Shown piece by piece: positions 25,282 to 34,528 of a stretch of DNA of 64,000 bases; position 1 is the first letter of the stretch, and every line of letters begins with the position of its first letter. Under the pieces are notes generated by a model, which did no database searches, was not told the DNA's origin, and was given only the letters and a program-made list of their open reading frames with translations. The translations under genes and the position numbers were made by a program. This DNA comes from Chloroflexota bacterium (GTDB lineage Bacteria; Chloroflexota; Chloroflexia; Chloroflexales; Roseiflexaceae), in NCBI GenBank assembly GCA_013388755.1, contig JACAEQ010000114.1:1-64000 (forward strand). The letters are read 5' to 3'.

Positions 25282-26982
25282 TCATGCCCCGGCCAGTGCT
25301 CGTGTGAAGAGCTCGGCCAGCGCCGTTGCGGTCCGATTCGAGAGATCCATCAGCGGCGCAGGATAGACGCCAAGGATGAGGAGCAGCGCCAGCAACGGCG
25401 CGACCGCCAGAAACTCGCGCCCGGTCAGGCGCATGTCGGGCAGCGCGCTGTGCCTGGCTGGCGCGCCATGAAACACCTGACCATACATGCGCAACAGCGC
25501 CAGGGCCGTCACCACCAGGCCGATGGTCGCCAGCAGGGCGAACAGGGGGAGCGAGGCCCACACGCCACGGAAGATGAAGAACTCGCCGACGAACCCGGCC
25601 AGCCCCGGCAGGCCAAGATTGGCGAACGTCGCCACACCCATCGCACCGGCAAAGACCGGCATCGTCGTTCGCAAACCGGCCAGCCCGCGCGTGTCGTCCG
25701 TGCCGGTGCGTTCAGCAAGCATGCCGGCCAGCAGGAACAGCGCGCCGGTGGAGAGACCATGCGCCACCATCTGGAACAATGCGCCATTGATCGCGGTTGC
25801 ACGCGTGGCGGCGTCAGCGGCGCCCGCCGTCGCCGCTGCGGCAATCGCCAGGCCGACGTATCCCATGTGATTGACCGACGTGTAGGCGATCAGGCGCTTG
25901 AGATCGCCACCGACCTGGCCGAGCGCACCGAATGCGCCGGCAACGACGCCGATCAGCGCCAGGCCGCCGATGGCCGGCCCGAAATACTGGGCCGCGTCAG
26001 GAACCAGTGGCAACATCAGGCGCAACATACCATACGCACCCATCTTTGACATAACCGCCGCCAGCAGGATGGATGCAGCCGGTGGCGCTTCGCTGTAAGC
26101 GTCCGGTAACCAGGTATGGAACGGCCAGATTCCCAGCTTGATGGCAAAGGCCACGAAAATGGCCCAGAATGCGATCGAGGTGTAGAGCAACGGATAACGC
26201 CCGAGCGTGGCGCTGATACCGAGTTGCTCGACATAATTGAAGATGATCTCACGCAGACTGAGATTGACCGGGTCGAGCACCGCGCGTTCAACGGTCAACC
26301 CCTGGCCGAGGCGTGCCAGTGTGATCAGGTCAAACGTCGGAATGCTGGCGGCGGCGGTCGCGACGTAGAAGAACTGGAAGAGGAGCAACATGCCGATGGA
26401 ACCGGCCATGGTATAGACGAAGAACTTGAGCGCTGCGGCCCGGCGTCGCTGTTCGGTGTCGGCATCGCCCGCATGACGGCGCCCCCAGTTCTGGATCAGG
26501 AAGTAGGCTGGCACCAGACTGAATTCCCAGAAGATAAAGAAGAAGAAGAAGTTCAGTGCCAGGAAGTACCCCAGCATCGCCGTTTCCAGCAGGAACAACA
26601 GGGCAATGTACAGTTTCACCCGCTCACCGATGCCTGACGAGGCCAGCATCGCGACAGGCGCCATCACTGCCGTCAGAAGCACCAGTGGCATACTGATGCC
26701 ATCCACGCCGACGAAATAGTCAACGCGGATCGCCTGCACCCACGGGAGCTTCTCAACAAACTGGACCACGCCCTGTCCATCGGCGACTGCATCCGGCCTG
26801 AACCCGGCCCAGACGATCAGCGCCAGCGCCAGCGGCACGGTTGACCAGGCGGTCGCGCCGAGTTTGACGGTCCGATCGTCGAGGCGCAGCACACCCGCCA
26901 GCGCCGTTAGCAGCAACCCCACCAGCGGCGACAGGATCAACAGTGTGAGTAGAGGCGCCGACGAGAACGACAGATACGCCAT
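25282..26982 (-). CDS. nuoM: NADH-quinone oxidoreductase subunit M, first copy (NuoM1)
   Basis: 566 residues, longer than the second copy. It has YFVGVDGISMPLVLLTAVM, FFIFWEFSLVPAYFLIQNWG, KLGIWPFHTWLPDAYSEAPP and TSVNHMGYVGL. An extra loop follows helix 5 (NWGRRHAGDADTEQRRRAA), and a longer segment around FNYVEQLGISATLGR precedes the conserved Lys helix. An AGGGTGATCCT ribosome site precedes the ATG. It sits directly after nuoL, where a single nuoM is expected, so with the next gene the complex would have two M subunits. Confidence 0.93.
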   Translation of the reverse strand: MAYLSFSSAPLLTLLILSPLVGLLLTALAGVLRLDDRTVKLGATAWSTVPLALALIVWAGFRPDAVADGQGVVQFVEKLPWVQAIRVDYFVGVDGISMPLVLLTAVMAPVAMLASSGIGERVKLYIALLFLLETAMLGYFLALNFFFFFIFWEFSLVPAYFLIQNWGRRHAGDADTEQRRRAAALKFFVYTMAGSIGMLLLFQFFYVATAAASIPTFDLITLARLGQGLTVERAVLDPVNLSLREIIFNYVEQLGISATLGRYPLLYTSIAFWAIFVAFAIKLGIWPFHTWLPDAYSEAPPAASILLAAVMSKMGAYGMLRLMLPLVPDAAQYFGPAIGGLALIGVVAGAFGALGQVGGDLKRLIAYTSVNHMGYVGLAIAAAATAGAADAATRATAINGALFQMVAHGLSTGALFLLAGMLAERTGTDDTRGLAGLRTTMPVFAGAMGVATFANLGLPGLAGFVGEFFIFRGVWASLPLFALLATIGLVVTALALLRMYGQVFHGAPARHSALPDMRLTGREFLAVAPLLALLLILGVYPAPLMDLSNRTATALAELFTRALAGA

Positions 26983-26993
26983 AGGATCACCCT

Positions 26994-27014
26994 AACGTGC
27001 AACGTGCAACGTTC
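26994..27014. repeat. Heptanucleotide array in the nuoL-nuoM1 gap
   Basis: Three consecutive 7-mers: AACGTGC, AACGTGC, AACGTTC, filling most of the 36-bp gap between the two genes. Confidence 0.75.
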
Positions 27015-27018
27015 CAGT

Positions 27019-29196
27019 TCACCGCACCACATACAGGTAAATGACACCCAGAACAACGACGCCGGCGAAAACCAGCGCGACATAATCCTGAATCTTGCCG
27101 GTAACGCTGCGGCGCGTCCCATCGCCCGCGGACTGTGCGCCGGTCGCCAGCAGGTCGGCGCCATCGTTCAGCACCGTGTCGTCAATGATGAAATTCACCT
27201 GACCAAGGAACCGTGTGAAGCTGCCGCTATCAAGCACCACCCGGTCAAGCACCCGTTCATCGAGCCAGGTCGATGCGCGCGCCAGCACTCCGGCGGCTGC
27301 GCCAAACGTGGCGGCATAGATTTCATCGAAGTAGAACTTGCGATTGAGCGCCGTGAATGCGCCGGGCAGCAACCGTTGTAGCGGATCGGCGTCTTCAGCC
27401 GATGCGAATGCATTGCGGTACGCCAGCCAGCCGAGGCCGATCCCGAGCACCGCAATGGCGCTGGAGACCCAGATCACCAGCACATTGAACTTACCGGCCT
27501 CCTGGGCGAAGAACTCCGCCAGGTGGTGGTAGCCGTCGTACGGCAAGTTGACGAAGCCGGCAAACACGGCGAATAGCGCCAGGATGCCCAGCGGAACCGT
27601 CATGGTCCACGGGCTTTCGTGCGGATCGTGCGCCTCATGGTGGTGATCGCCGTGCGTGGTATGCGGCTGCTTGCGCGGATGGTGGCCACGGAACGTTCCA
27701 AAGAAGACCACCATCACCTGGCGTGTCATGTAGAACGCGGTCAGCAGCGACGCGAGGCTCAACACCACCCACACCAGCGTGTTGGTACGGAACGAGTCGG
27801 CCAGGATCTCGTCTTTGCTCCAGAAGCCGGCAAAACCAGGGAAGCCGGCCAGGGCAAGGAACCCGGCCATGTAGGTGACGAAGGTTACCGGCATAAACCG
27901 GCGCAGCCCGCCCATATTGCGAATATCCTGCGACGTATTGCTGTCGTGACCGACGGTGGCCTCCATTCCGTGGATGACCGATCCTGAGCCAAGGAACAGC
28001 AACGCCTTGAAGAATGCGTGTGTCAGCAAGTGGAACATCGCCGCCACCCAGCCGCCCACGCCAAGCGCTGCTACCATGAACCCGAGTTGCGACAGAGTCG
28101 AATAGGCCAGGATGCGCTTGATATCGAACTGGCCGAGGGCGATCAATGCTGCGAACAGTGCGGTGAATGCGCCCACTGCTGCCACCACCGGCAGTGCCTC
28201 GCTTGCCTCGAAGATCGGGAAGGTGCGCGCCGTCAGGAACACTCCCGCCGAGACCATCGTCGCTGCATGGATCAGGGCCGATACGGGGGTCGGGCCTTCC
28301 ATCGCGTCGGGGAGCCAGACGTGCAGCGGAAACTGTGCCGACTTGCCGACGGTGCCGCCGAAGATCAGCAGCGCGATGCCGGTGGCTGCGCTCACGCCGG
28401 TACCGGTGGCCGTCGTTGCGAGGCGTTCAAGTAATGCCGGGTTGAACACCTGCCCCGGTCCGGCGCCCAGTTCCAGTGTCCCGGCCTCGGTCCAGAGCCA
28501 GGCCAGCCCGACCAGCAGCAGCACATCACCGATGCGCGTGGTGATAAAGGCCTTGATCGCTGCCTGGCGTGGCGTTATCTGCGCTGGATCGGCGTAATTC
28601 TTGTCATACCAGAAGCCGATCAGCAGATACGAGCAAAGGCCCATCACTTCCCAGGCCATAAAGAAGAGCAACAGGTTGCTGGCCATAACCATTGCCAGCA
28701 TCGCCGCGCTGAACAGTGAGATGAACGAGAAGAAGCGCGCCTGGCGCGGATCATGTGCCATATAGCCGACTGAAAACAGGTGGATGCACGTTGCCGTGAT
28801 CGTTACCATCACCAGCATGGCCGCCACGGCCGGGTCCACGATGTACCCCATCGTGAATGGCTCGTCACCACCGGCCGGTGCCCAGCGAATGGTACGGACG
28901 ATATTCGGTTCGCGCCATTCATATCCGTGGCCGGCTTTGATCTCAGTGGCAGCCTCCGCATCCGCGCCATGCGCCTCGGTCCCTGCCACGCTCACGGTCC
29001 CGTCAGGCCCGACCACCACGCGCCCGGCGACCTCAACCGCCGTCCCGATCGCAATGACCGTCGCGCCGACCATCAGCAGCGTTGCCAGCCAGGCGCTTGC
29101 ATTCCTGTTCCGCTGAATCGGTGTCAGGGTGATGATACCGAATCCGAGCAGCGGTAGCAGCGGAATGAGCCAGGCGTTTTGCAGAAACCAGGCCAT
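27019..29196 (-). CDS. nuoL: NADH-quinone oxidoreductase subunit L with extended lateral-helix region
   Basis: 725 residues from the ATG at 29196, chosen for the GGTGGAG 7 bp upstream; most NuoL are 610-660. Motifs are MAWEVMGLCSYLLIGFWY, KSAQFPLHVWLPDAMEGPTPVS and YSTLSQLGFM. A His-rich loop lies at HTTHGDHHHEAHDPHE. Between FDEIYAATF and the last helix (KIQDYVALV) there are 69 residues, against about 40-45 in the E. coli-like proteins I recall. A periplasmic loop after helix 2 is also long (HGADAEAATEIKAGHGYEWR). It is the distal proton-pumping subunit whose lateral helix ties the membrane arm together. Confidence 0.95.
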   Translation of the reverse strand: MAWFLQNAWLIPLLPLLGFGIITLTPIQRNRNASAWLATLLMVGATVIAIGTAVEVAGRVVVGPDGTVSVAGTEAHGADAEAATEIKAGHGYEWREPNIVRTIRWAPAGGDEPFTMGYIVDPAVAAMLVMVTITATCIHLFSVGYMAHDPRQARFFSFISLFSAAMLAMVMASNLLLFFMAWEVMGLCSYLLIGFWYDKNYADPAQITPRQAAIKAFITTRIGDVLLLVGLAWLWTEAGTLELGAGPGQVFNPALLERLATTATGTGVSAATGIALLIFGGTVGKSAQFPLHVWLPDAMEGPTPVSALIHAATMVSAGVFLTARTFPIFEASEALPVVAAVGAFTALFAALIALGQFDIKRILAYSTLSQLGFMVAALGVGGWVAAMFHLLTHAFFKALLFLGSGSVIHGMEATVGHDSNTSQDIRNMGGLRRFMPVTFVTYMAGFLALAGFPGFAGFWSKDEILADSFRTNTLVWVVLSLASLLTAFYMTRQVMVVFFGTFRGHHPRKQPHTTHGDHHHEAHDPHESPWTMTVPLGILALFAVFAGFVNLPYDGYHHLAEFFAQEAGKFNVLVIWVSSAIAVLGIGLGWLAYRNAFASAEDADPLQRLLPGAFTALNRKFYFDEIYAATFGAAAGVLARASTWLDERVLDRVVLDSGSFTRFLGQVNFIIDDTVLNDGADLLATGAQSAGDGTRRSVTGKIQDYVALVFAGVVVLGVIYLYVVR

Positions 29197-29216
29197 GTAT
29201 GGCTCCACCAGCATTC

Positions 29217-29251
29217 AGCGTTCCACGTTTCACGTTCCACGTTCAGCGTAC
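29217..29251. repeat. Heptanucleotide array in the nuoK-nuoL gap
   Basis: Five 7-mers in register on the plus strand: AGCGTTC, CACGTTT, CACGTTC, CACGTTC, AGCGTAC. It lies just upstream of nuoL and spans most of the gap. Confidence 0.75.
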
Positions 29252-29258
29252 GTACGAT

Positions 29259-29585
29259 TTAGCCTCGTAAACTATCGACCTCGTCCGCATTCACCGTCTG
29301 GCGGGAGCGGTAGATCGCAATAATCATCGCCAGACCGACAGCCGCTTCTGCGGCGGCGACCGTCACCACAAATAGCGCAAACGTCTGCCCGGCGACGACA
29401 TTCGGCTCCAGGTAGCGCCAGAACGCCACCAGATTGATATTGACGGCGTTCAGCATCAACTCGATGCCCAGCAGAATACCGACGGTATTGCGCCGCGACA
29501 GCGCGCCGAACAGGCCGATACAGAACAGGGCGCCGGCAAGCAAGAGCACCCAGGAAAGCGGCACGGCTTCGGTCATTGATGGCAT
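29259..29585 (-). CDS. nuoK: NADH-quinone oxidoreductase subunit K
   Basis: 108 residues from the ATG at 29585 (GAGAGGCGC upstream; a second ATG three codons later is possible). Three transmembrane helices: [38 protein letters not shown] with the conserved Glu and Asn, and [20 protein letters not shown] with the second conserved Glu. This is a full NuoK. The longer open frame upstream is antisense to nothing and has no ribosome site. Confidence 0.93.
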   Translation of the reverse strand: MPSMTEAVPLSWVLLLAGALFCIGLFGALSRRNTVGILLGIELMLNAVNINLVAFWRYLEPNVVAGQTFALFVVTVAAAEAAVGLAMIIAIYRSRQTVNADEVDSLRG

Positions 29586-29640
29586 ACTGCGCCTCTCGTG
29601 CAGATGGACGTGGAACCACAACCGCCAGATTACGGCGCAA

Positions 29641-30273
29641 TCATGTCTCGCTTCCTGCAGTCTCGGACGATTGCATGGCCGATGCCGCCGGATCGGGCCG
29701 GCGTACTCGCTGTTGCTGGCGCACCTTCTCCGCCAGTGTCGGCACGTAGCGGCGGCGTTCACGCTCCTCGAAGGCGATCACAACCGCGCCAATCAGGGCA
29801 ACCGTCAGCAGCACGGAGGCCACTTGAAACGGCAACAGGTACTCGCGCACGAAGGCCGTGCCGATCTGCGCTGCTCCGGCGATAGGCGTGGACTGCCCGG
29901 CAGGCGCAGGCGGCGGCAACTGCCATTGATAGGTCAGCACCGTCGGCGTGATCAGCAGGCCAAACAATGCCGCAGGCACGATCAGCGCGATCCACCAGCG
30001 TGGGGTCATCTGGCGGTTCTGCGTCCCCTCCAGGTCACGTGTCAGCATGATGGCGAACAGGATGAGAATCGATACTGCGCCGACATAGATCAACACCTGC
30101 GCCACGCCGATGAACTCGGCTTCCATCAACAGATAGAGCGCACCGACTGTGAAGAACGACGAGATCAGCCACAGGGCGGCATGCACAATATTCTTCACCG
30201 TGACGGTCATAATCGCAGCTACCAGGATGTACACGGCAAACACCACAAACAGGATGGTGATGAACGTATTCAT
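29641..30273 (-). CDS. nuoJ: NADH-quinone oxidoreductase subunit J
   Basis: 210 residues from the ATG at 30273, which overlaps the nuoH stop (ATGA). Five transmembrane segments are present. [33 protein letters not shown] is split here only for description: the conserved [13 protein letters not shown] helix is intact. The C-terminal 35 residues are a charged, cytoplasmic tail ([20 protein letters not shown]) longer than usual. It is a structural and proton-path subunit of the membrane arm. Confidence 0.93.
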   Translation of the reverse strand: MNTFITILFVVFAVYILVAAIMTVTVKNIVHAALWLISSFFTVGALYLLMEAEFIGVAQVLIYVGAVSILILFAIMLTRDLEGTQNRQMTPRWWIALIVPAALFGLLITPTVLTYQWQLPPPAPAGQSTPIAGAAQIGTAFVREYLLPFQVASVLLTVALIGAVVIAFEERERRRYVPTLAEKVRQQQRVRRPDPAASAMQSSETAGSET

Positions 30274-31631
30274 GTCGCTGCCCATTCCTCGTCGCGCGCT
30301 TCGGGCTCCAACACCGGGCGCTGATTGATCGACAGGATCCAGTAGGTTGCCGCGCCGTTGATGATCGCGCTGACGGCCACGGCAATGAGCTGGCGTTGCC
30401 AGGTCGTGAGGGCGTCAAGATTGACCAGGCCACCCCACTGTGCACCGGTCCACTGAGTGATGGACACAACGAGTGCAGCGGAACCGATGTTTACCAGCGC
30501 CAGCGGCAACAGCAATTTCCAGGCAAAATCCATCAACTGGTCAACGCGCAGCCGTGGGAACGCGCCACGCAACCAGATCATCACGAAGAACAATACCCAG
30601 ATCTTGGCCAGCAAATAGATCGCCGAAAGTGCCGCGGCGGCATGGATCCACGGGCCTCCCATGCTTGCCAGAGCAGCCACGCCGGGCCCCTGCCATCCGC
30701 CGAGAAATGCGGTTGCTGCGAGCGCGGCGAGGGTGAAATTGAGGATGTACTGTGCGATATAGAATACCGCAAATTTCATGCCGCTATACTCGGTCATATA
30801 GCCGGCGACGATTTCTGAATCCGCTTCCGGGATGTCGAACGGCGTTCGCTCACCTTCGGCCAGCGCCGCGATGAAAAAGATGGCGAAACCCAGCAACCCG
30901 ACCGGTGTAAACACCAGCCAGCCGAGACCGACATCGAGTACCTGCACCGGTGCCTGTGTTGAGCCAGGGAAGAGTGTCGTGGTCGAATAGAGCCAGGATG
31001 CACAACCTGAGGGATCGCCACAGATAATACTCGCGCCGAGCAGTGGCACGCCTGCCTGCAGATACGGCAACTGCGCCAGCGACATGCCGCCCACCAGAAT
31101 AACGATGGCAAGCAACGAGATTACAGCCGGGATTTCGTACGAGACGAGTTGCGCCACAGCCCGCATCGCGCCGAGGAGCGCGAACTTATTGTTCGATCCC
31201 CAGCCGGCCATCATCAGGCCAACTCCGGACACCGCCGAAACTGCCAGAATATACAGAATGGCGACATGAAGATCAACCGGTTCCCAGCCGCGCCCCCAGG
31301 GGATGACAGCGAGCATCAACGCCACCGGCGCCAGCGAGACGACCGGCGCCAGCAGGTGCACCCAGCGATCGGCAGTGCGAGGGACGATGTCTTCTTTGGT
31401 GAACATCTTGACCGCGTCGGCAATCGGTTGCAGCAGCCCTGCCGGCCCGACCCGGTTCGGGCCGAGGCGGTCCTGCATGCGTGCCACGACACGTCGCTCG
31501 GCCCAGACCATCATAATGAAGTTGCCGACCGCGAAGAGCAATACAATGACGGTTACCAGCAGATAGGCGATCAGAACGATGAGCCAGTCGGGGAGGGCAT
31601 TGCCGATCAGCGATCGCAGGATGTCCGTCAT
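30270..31631 (-). CDS. nuoH: NADH-quinone oxidoreductase subunit H
   Basis: 453 residues from the ATG at 31631, one base past the nuoI stop. It has eight or more helices, with AERRVVARMQDRLGPNRVGP (quinone-site loop), GWGSNNKFALLGAMRAVAQL, SYEIPAVISLL and EGERTPFDIPEADSEIVAGY. It is longer than typical (about 330-430) because of an inserted loop near IICGDPSGCASWLYSTTTLF and a longer C-terminus. It links the hydrophilic arm and forms the quinone chamber with NuoB/D. Confidence 0.93.
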   Translation of the reverse strand: MTDILRSLIGNALPDWLIVLIAYLLVTVIVLLFAVGNFIMMVWAERRVVARMQDRLGPNRVGPAGLLQPIADAVKMFTKEDIVPRTADRWVHLLAPVVSLAPVALMLAVIPWGRGWEPVDLHVAILYILAVSAVSGVGLMMAGWGSNNKFALLGAMRAVAQLVSYEIPAVISLLAIVILVGGMSLAQLPYLQAGVPLLGASIICGDPSGCASWLYSTTTLFPGSTQAPVQVLDVGLGWLVFTPVGLLGFAIFFIAALAEGERTPFDIPEADSEIVAGYMTEYSGMKFAVFYIAQYILNFTLAALAATAFLGGWQGPGVAALASMGGPWIHAAAALSAIYLLAKIWVLFFVMIWLRGAFPRLRVDQLMDFAWKLLLPLALVNIGSAALVVSITQWTGAQWGGLVNLDALTTWQRQLIAVAVSAIINGAATYWILSINQRPVLEPEARDEEWAAT

Positions 31632-31632
31632 A

Positions 31633-32772
31633 TTAACTTTGCTCCTCGCCATTTTCGCGCTTCATCGCAGCCTTTTTCGCGGCATTGGCGGCACGAATGG
31701 CGGCCAGGCGAGCGGCCTTGTCGTCCGGGGCAATCGGGGTGGTAGCGGCAGCCGGCGGCGCGGCAGGTTCGGCGGCCTTGTCGTCCGGAGCAACCGGGGC
31801 GGTAGCGGCAGCCGGTGGCGCGGCAGGTTCGGCGGCCGTCTTTTTCGCGGCATTGGCGGCGCGAATGGCGGCGAGGCGAGCGGCCTTGTCGTCCGGAGCA
31901 ACCGGGGCGGTAGCGGCAGCCGGCGGCGCGGCAGGTTCGGCGGCCGTCTTTTTCGCAGCATTGGCGGCGCGAATGGCGGCGAGGCGAGCGGCCTTCTCCT
32001 CCGCGCTAAGCGGCCCCGGCTGAGGTTCTGCCGGAGCGGCGGGCGGCGGCGTGGCCGGCTTCGTTCGCGCGGCCGGTGGCGTCGCAGCAGGTATGTCAGC
32101 GGCCCGAGATGTAGCACGCTGCGCCTTGATCTTCTCGACCATCTGCGGTGCAACACCGATCAAATCCGGGCGGCGCTTGATGTTCCCTTGCAGTTTCTTC
32201 AGCGCGCCATCTTTCACTTCAGCCCAGAACGTCGGTGCGAGGCGTTCATAATACGATACAGGGCGATTCAGCCCTTCTTTGTTGATCGTCAACCCGCCGT
32301 GAACATCGGTGGAGAGTTCAAACTCCTGGTCCATCTTAATCGCATCGAAGGGGCAGACCTCGGCGCAGAGGCCACAGCTCATACAGGCATCGTACTCGAT
32401 CATGAATTCGGCCACTGCCGGAACGGCTTTACCGGTAGCCGGATCCCTGGCCTGGGTCATATGAATAACCTGCGGCGGGCAGATTCGCTGGCACTGGAAG
32501 CACGACGTACAGAGTTCCTGGCCCGTTTCATCGTCATAGAGCAGGATCGGGAAATTACGGAACGCTTCCGGGAAGGTCAGCTTTTCTTCCGGGTACTGCA
32601 CGGTAAAGATGCCGCTGCTCTGGCTTGGTTTTTCGAGCTTGCGGGTAAGTGCATCGCGGAAATGGCGAATAACGATGTCAAGCCCGGCGAGCATTCCCTG
32701 CCCGGCGCGCAGTCGTGGCCGGCTGCGGTCGATCACATATACCTTGCCGCGTTCGATGTCAGTCGTCGTCAA
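31633..32772 (-). CDS. nuoI: NADH-quinone oxidoreductase subunit I with a long repetitive Ala/Pro/Lys C-terminal tail
   Basis: 379 residues from a TTG at 32772 (AGAGGACG upstream). The N-terminal about 200 residues are a normal NuoI. Two 4Fe-4S sites are present, CTSCFQCQRICPP and CMSCGLCAEVCPFDA, then the conserved LNRPVSYYERLAP. From about residue 235 to the end runs a low-complexity tail: AARLAAIRAANAAKK occurs three times, separated by AEPAAPPAAAT-type linkers ending APDDKA. Usual NuoI proteins are 140-220 residues. The tail would hang in the cytoplasm near the quinone module; its function is unknown. Confidence 0.92.
   Translation of the reverse strand: MTTTDIERGKVYVIDRSRPRLRAGQGMLAGLDIVIRHFRDALTRKLEKPSQSSGIFTVQYPEEKLTFPEAFRNFPILLYDDETGQELCTSCFQCQRICPPQVIHMTQARDPATGKAVPAVAEFMIEYDACMSCGLCAEVCPFDAIKMDQEFELSTDVHGGLTINKEGLNRPVSYYERLAPTFWAEVKDGALKKLQGNIKRRPDLIGVAPQMVEKIKAQRATSRAADIPAATPPAARTKPATPPPAAPAEPQPGPLSAEEKAARLAAIRAANAAKKTAAEPAAPPAAATAPVAPDDKAARLAAIRAANAAKKTAAEPAAPPAAATAPVAPDDKAAEPAAPPAAATTPIAPDDKAARLAAIRAANAAKKAAMKRENGEEQS
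31668..32002 (-). repeat. 108-bp coding tandem repeat in nuoI
   Basis: Units of 36 codons (a 15-residue basic helix plus a 21-residue Ala/Pro linker). One internal unit (31771-31830) has only the linker half, so the helix occurs three times and the linker three times. DNA identity between units is high. Confidence 0.85.
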
Positions 32773-32818
32773 TGCAGCGTCCTCTATGTTCCAGGGGCCA
32801 TGCGGATGGTAAAGGGTC

Positions 32819-33943
32819 TCACCGATCCACTTCGCCCATCACAATATCAATGCTGCCGAGAATGACCACCACGTCGGCAACCTTGTGGCCGCGGCACATA
32901 TCGCCAAGCGGCGACAGGTTGATGAATGACGGCGCGCGCACTTTGTAGCGATACGGTCGCTCGCTCCCGTCGCTGACCAGGTAGAAGCCCAGTTCACCCT
33001 TCGGCGACTCGACCCGGCCGTAAGCATCGCCCGGTGGTGGGCGCAGCGCCTTCTGCTTGCCGATATTCGCCATCGAAGGGTTAATATGCCCGCCGATGGT
33101 ATCAGGCAGGCGTTCGATCACCTGTTGCAAAATACGGTAGCTCTGGCGCATTTCCTCGATGCGAATCAGGAAGCGATCATAGACATCGCCGACCGACCCG
33201 ATCGGAATGTCGAAATCAAGCTCGCTGTACACACTGTATGGCTGGGCGCGGCGTACATCATATGGAATGCCAGAGGCGCGCAGTACCGGCCCGGTCACAC
33301 TATACGATGCCGCGACTTCTCTAGGCAGGATGCCGATATCCACCGTGCGTGACAGCAGGATCTCATTCTCTTTCAGCAACCGCTCGAACTCATCAAAGAA
33401 CGACGGCAGCGCCTGCATCAGATCCTTGAGTTGCGGCAGAAACTCAGGCGGCAGATCGCGCCAGACCCCGCCGAAGCGGAAGTAGTTACACATCATGCGG
33501 GCGCCGCTCGCCATTTCGAACAGGTCAAGGATCTTTTCGCGCTCACGCATCCCGAACATCAGCGGCGTCTGCCAGGCGCCCATATCATTGAGCATGAAGC
33601 CAACCGCTGCGGCGTGGTTCAGAATACGCGTCAACTCGACCATCAGCACCCGGATGTATTCAGCGCGCTGCGGTACGCTGATGCCAGCCAGTTTCTCCAC
33701 TGCCAGGGCCAGGGCGTGATTGTTGGCCATGGAGTTGAAATAGTCGAGGCGGTCGGTGTAGGGCATGGATTGAATATAGGTCGACACCTCGGCAAGTTGC
33801 TCATGGTTGCGGTGCAAATAGCCAAATACCGGTTTCAGATCGATGATCGTCTCACCATCCACGGTCACGATCATACGGAACACCCCATGAGTCGACGGGT
33901 GCTGCGGGCCGATATTGATCTGGAGTTCCTGCGTCTGAAACAT
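32819..33943 (-). CDS. nuoD: NADH-quinone oxidoreductase subunit D
   Basis: 374 residues. NiFe-hydrogenase-like large subunit fold without Ni ligands: [87 protein letters not shown] at the C-terminus. It forms the quinone head-group site with NuoB. An AGGTGTGCC ribosome site precedes the ATG. It is separate from NuoC, not fused. Confidence 0.95.
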   Translation of the reverse strand: MFQTQELQINIGPQHPSTHGVFRMIVTVDGETIIDLKPVFGYLHRNHEQLAEVSTYIQSMPYTDRLDYFNSMANNHALALAVEKLAGISVPQRAEYIRVLMVELTRILNHAAAVGFMLNDMGAWQTPLMFGMREREKILDLFEMASGARMMCNYFRFGGVWRDLPPEFLPQLKDLMQALPSFFDEFERLLKENEILLSRTVDIGILPREVAASYSVTGPVLRASGIPYDVRRAQPYSVYSELDFDIPIGSVGDVYDRFLIRIEEMRQSYRILQQVIERLPDTIGGHINPSMANIGKQKALRPPPGDAYGRVESPKGELGFYLVSDGSERPYRYKVRAPSFINLSPLGDMCRGHKVADVVVILGSIDIVMGEVDR

Positions 33944-33964
33944 GGCACACCTGATGTCGCGCCT

Positions 33965-34528
33965 CTACTCCTCGGCGTCGCCAAAATACTTGTCGCCCTG
34001 CTTTGGGTAGTCCTTGCGCATCGGCCATCCCTCGAACTCATCCCACATATAGATGCGGGTCAGATTCGGATGGCCAGGGAACAGCACGCCGTACAGATCG
34101 AACGCCTCGCGTTCCTGCAGATCGGCGCCGGGCCACTCGGCGGTCAGCGTCGGTACGACGGCCGCATCACGCGGCACACGTACCTTGATGACCAGTTCTG
34201 CGCCGCCACCGAGGTGGAAGAAGTGATACACCAGTTCAATCACGCCATCGGCCAGGTAATCAACGGCCGTGATATTTGAGAGTAACTCGTATCCCAGGAC
34301 ATCGCGAACATACCGCGCCACCTCGGGGATACGGTCGGCATGGATGACCGCATCGTCAGTCGCAAGCAGATCGACGGGCGTGTGCTCGCCGCGCCTGGGC
34401 CGCGCCGTCTTACCGTCACCCGGCGCGTGGCCGGTATCGGCAGGCGTGCGAGTACGGGTTTCGGCGAGGACTCCGGGCAGATCGTGCGCCAGGCGTTCCT
34501 TCAACTCGGCGGCGTTAACCCTGGGCAT
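33965..34528 (-). CDS. nuoC: NADH-quinone oxidoreductase subunit C
   Basis: 187 residues. The first about 60 are a variable, charged N-terminus. The conserved core has [47 protein letters not shown] and [11 protein letters not shown]. Its start lies 14 bp inside the end of nuoB, with GAGGTGGATC just upstream, so it is translationally coupled. It is a connecting subunit of the hydrophilic arm. Confidence 0.93.
   Translation of the reverse strand: MPRVNAAELKERLAHDLPGVLAETRTRTPADTGHAPGDGKTARPRRGEHTPVDLLATDDAVIHADRIPEVARYVRDVLGYELLSNITAVDYLADGVIELVYHFFHLGGGAELVIKVRVPRDAAVVPTLTAEWPGADLQEREAFDLYGVLFPGHPNLTRIYMWDEFEGWPMRKDYPKQGDKYFGDAEE

Noticed and set aside
23692-26982. Duplicated nuoM as an assembly artefact
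   Set aside because: The two proteins differ in length and throughout their sequence, so they are diverged paralogues.
31579-32865. 428-residue Gly/Arg-repeat protein on the plus strand
   Set aside because: It is the complement of the nuoI repeat region; its repeats mirror the Ala/Pro repeats of NuoI, whose Fe-S motifs prove the other strand.
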